Part shown: positions 63,729-64,000 of the stretch, piece by piece | How positions within the stretch are numbered: position 1 is the first letter of the stretch | How the letters are laid out: each line of letters opens with the position of its first letter | Origin: Trissonchulus latispiculum | Taxonomy: Eukaryota; Nematoda; Enoplea; Enoplida; Ironidae | Assembly: GCA_030248195.1 (NCBI GenBank) | Contig: JASAND010018054.1 | Location: 1-64,000 of the forward strand | Direction of reading: 5' to 3' | Length of the DNA stretch: 64,000 nucleotides | The notes under the pieces: model-generated | The model's input: only the letters and a program-made list of their open reading frames with translations | The model's database searches: none | Told to the model about the DNA's origin: nothing | Program-made: the position numbers and the translations under genes

Positions 63729-64000
63729 ACATTTTGTACCGCACTATTTCTGCACAACTGAGCAATGTCGTCGCCTTTCACCAGTTTTTCTCTTGAAAAC
63801 TCAAATTTCTAGACCTTTTCTCTTTCGATGCTTTTTAAAAGTTTTCTTGGTATTTGGTGATTTAAATTTTTCTCCTCTTTTCACCTCAACTTTTTTTCTA
63901 TTTTAGGAAATTTTTATGTCACTTGTTTTGTTTTCTATTTAGTCCTAATTTTGTATTGGTTTCTGGCCTTCTCTGATCAGTGGTCTCAAAGTCTCTGCTA
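63729..64000 (+). other. 3' sequence of element D to window edge
   Basis: T-rich non-coding sequence after the pol stop. No purine tract or LTR start could be identified before the window ends. Confidence 0.4.

Larger units (their letters stand above)
55405..64000 (+). mobile_element. Ty3/gypsy retrotransposon D (3' end outside window)
   Basis: Plus-strand leader (about 55500-56538), gag (to 58056) and pol (to 63728), then about 270 bp of 3' sequence to the window edge. Gag and pol are closely related to element A but unbroken, and all catalytic motifs are present, so D may be an intact copy. The 5' LTR was not identified. It is not similar to the LTR-like repeat of A. Confidence 0.75.

Overview
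This is genomic DNA of an invertebrate metazoan. The evidence is a split, intron-bearing CHK/ecdysteroid-kinase-like gene, three Ty3/gypsy LTR retrotransposons, a decayed RTE-like LINE, short DNA-transposon relics with target-site duplications, and a satellite array. The kinase resembles ecdysozoan (nematode or arthropod type) relatives, but the species cannot be fixed from the sequence. No prokaryotic operon, rRNA gene, intact tRNA gene or CRISPR array was seen. Nearly all coding capacity belongs to mobile elements.

Layout. 1-4.8 kb: nested hAT-like and TTAA-type non-autonomous DNA elements. 4.8-17.3 kb: gypsy element A on the minus strand (gag, then a pol frame broken by a G-rich insertion), bracketed by two ~388-bp LTR-like direct repeats about 98% identical. 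17.4-34.7 kb: gypsy element B on the minus strand, which is GC-rich with gag, pol and a giant third ORF of about 2,322 residues. 34.9-41.2 kb: a CHK-kinase-like host gene on the minus strand, with a dead RTE-like LINE and a 639-bp foldback element in its introns. 41.6-42.7 kb: a TTAA-flanked ~1-kb element. 43.5-47.8 kb: a satellite of about 25 copies of a ~172-bp unit. 47.9-55.4 kb: mostly non-coding sequence with repeat relics. 55.5-64 kb: gypsy element D on the plus strand, related to A, with long open gag and pol frames. Its 3' end lies outside the window.

The most interesting system is element B. Its third ORF carries all the signature residues of a DEDDy-type 3'-5' exonuclease (D598, E600, D673, and Y772 with D776), inside a mostly disordered protein with an unrecognised C-terminal part. 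A predicted splice acceptor sits next to its first good ATG, so a spliced subgenomic mRNA is likely. An 11-base motif, GGCG(T/A)ACTGCC on the plus strand, occurs ten times in B. Four copies are in the 5' leader, two flank the pol stop, three lie inside ORF3 and one follows the ORF3 stop. This ties ORF3 to the same element and suggests a cis-acting signal. The leaders of A and D are instead built of ~160-170-bp modules, each with a short hairpin whose arms change together from copy to copy.

In all three gypsy elements pol lies in the -1 frame relative to gag, so Gag-Pol synthesis by frameshifting or by reinitiation is expected.
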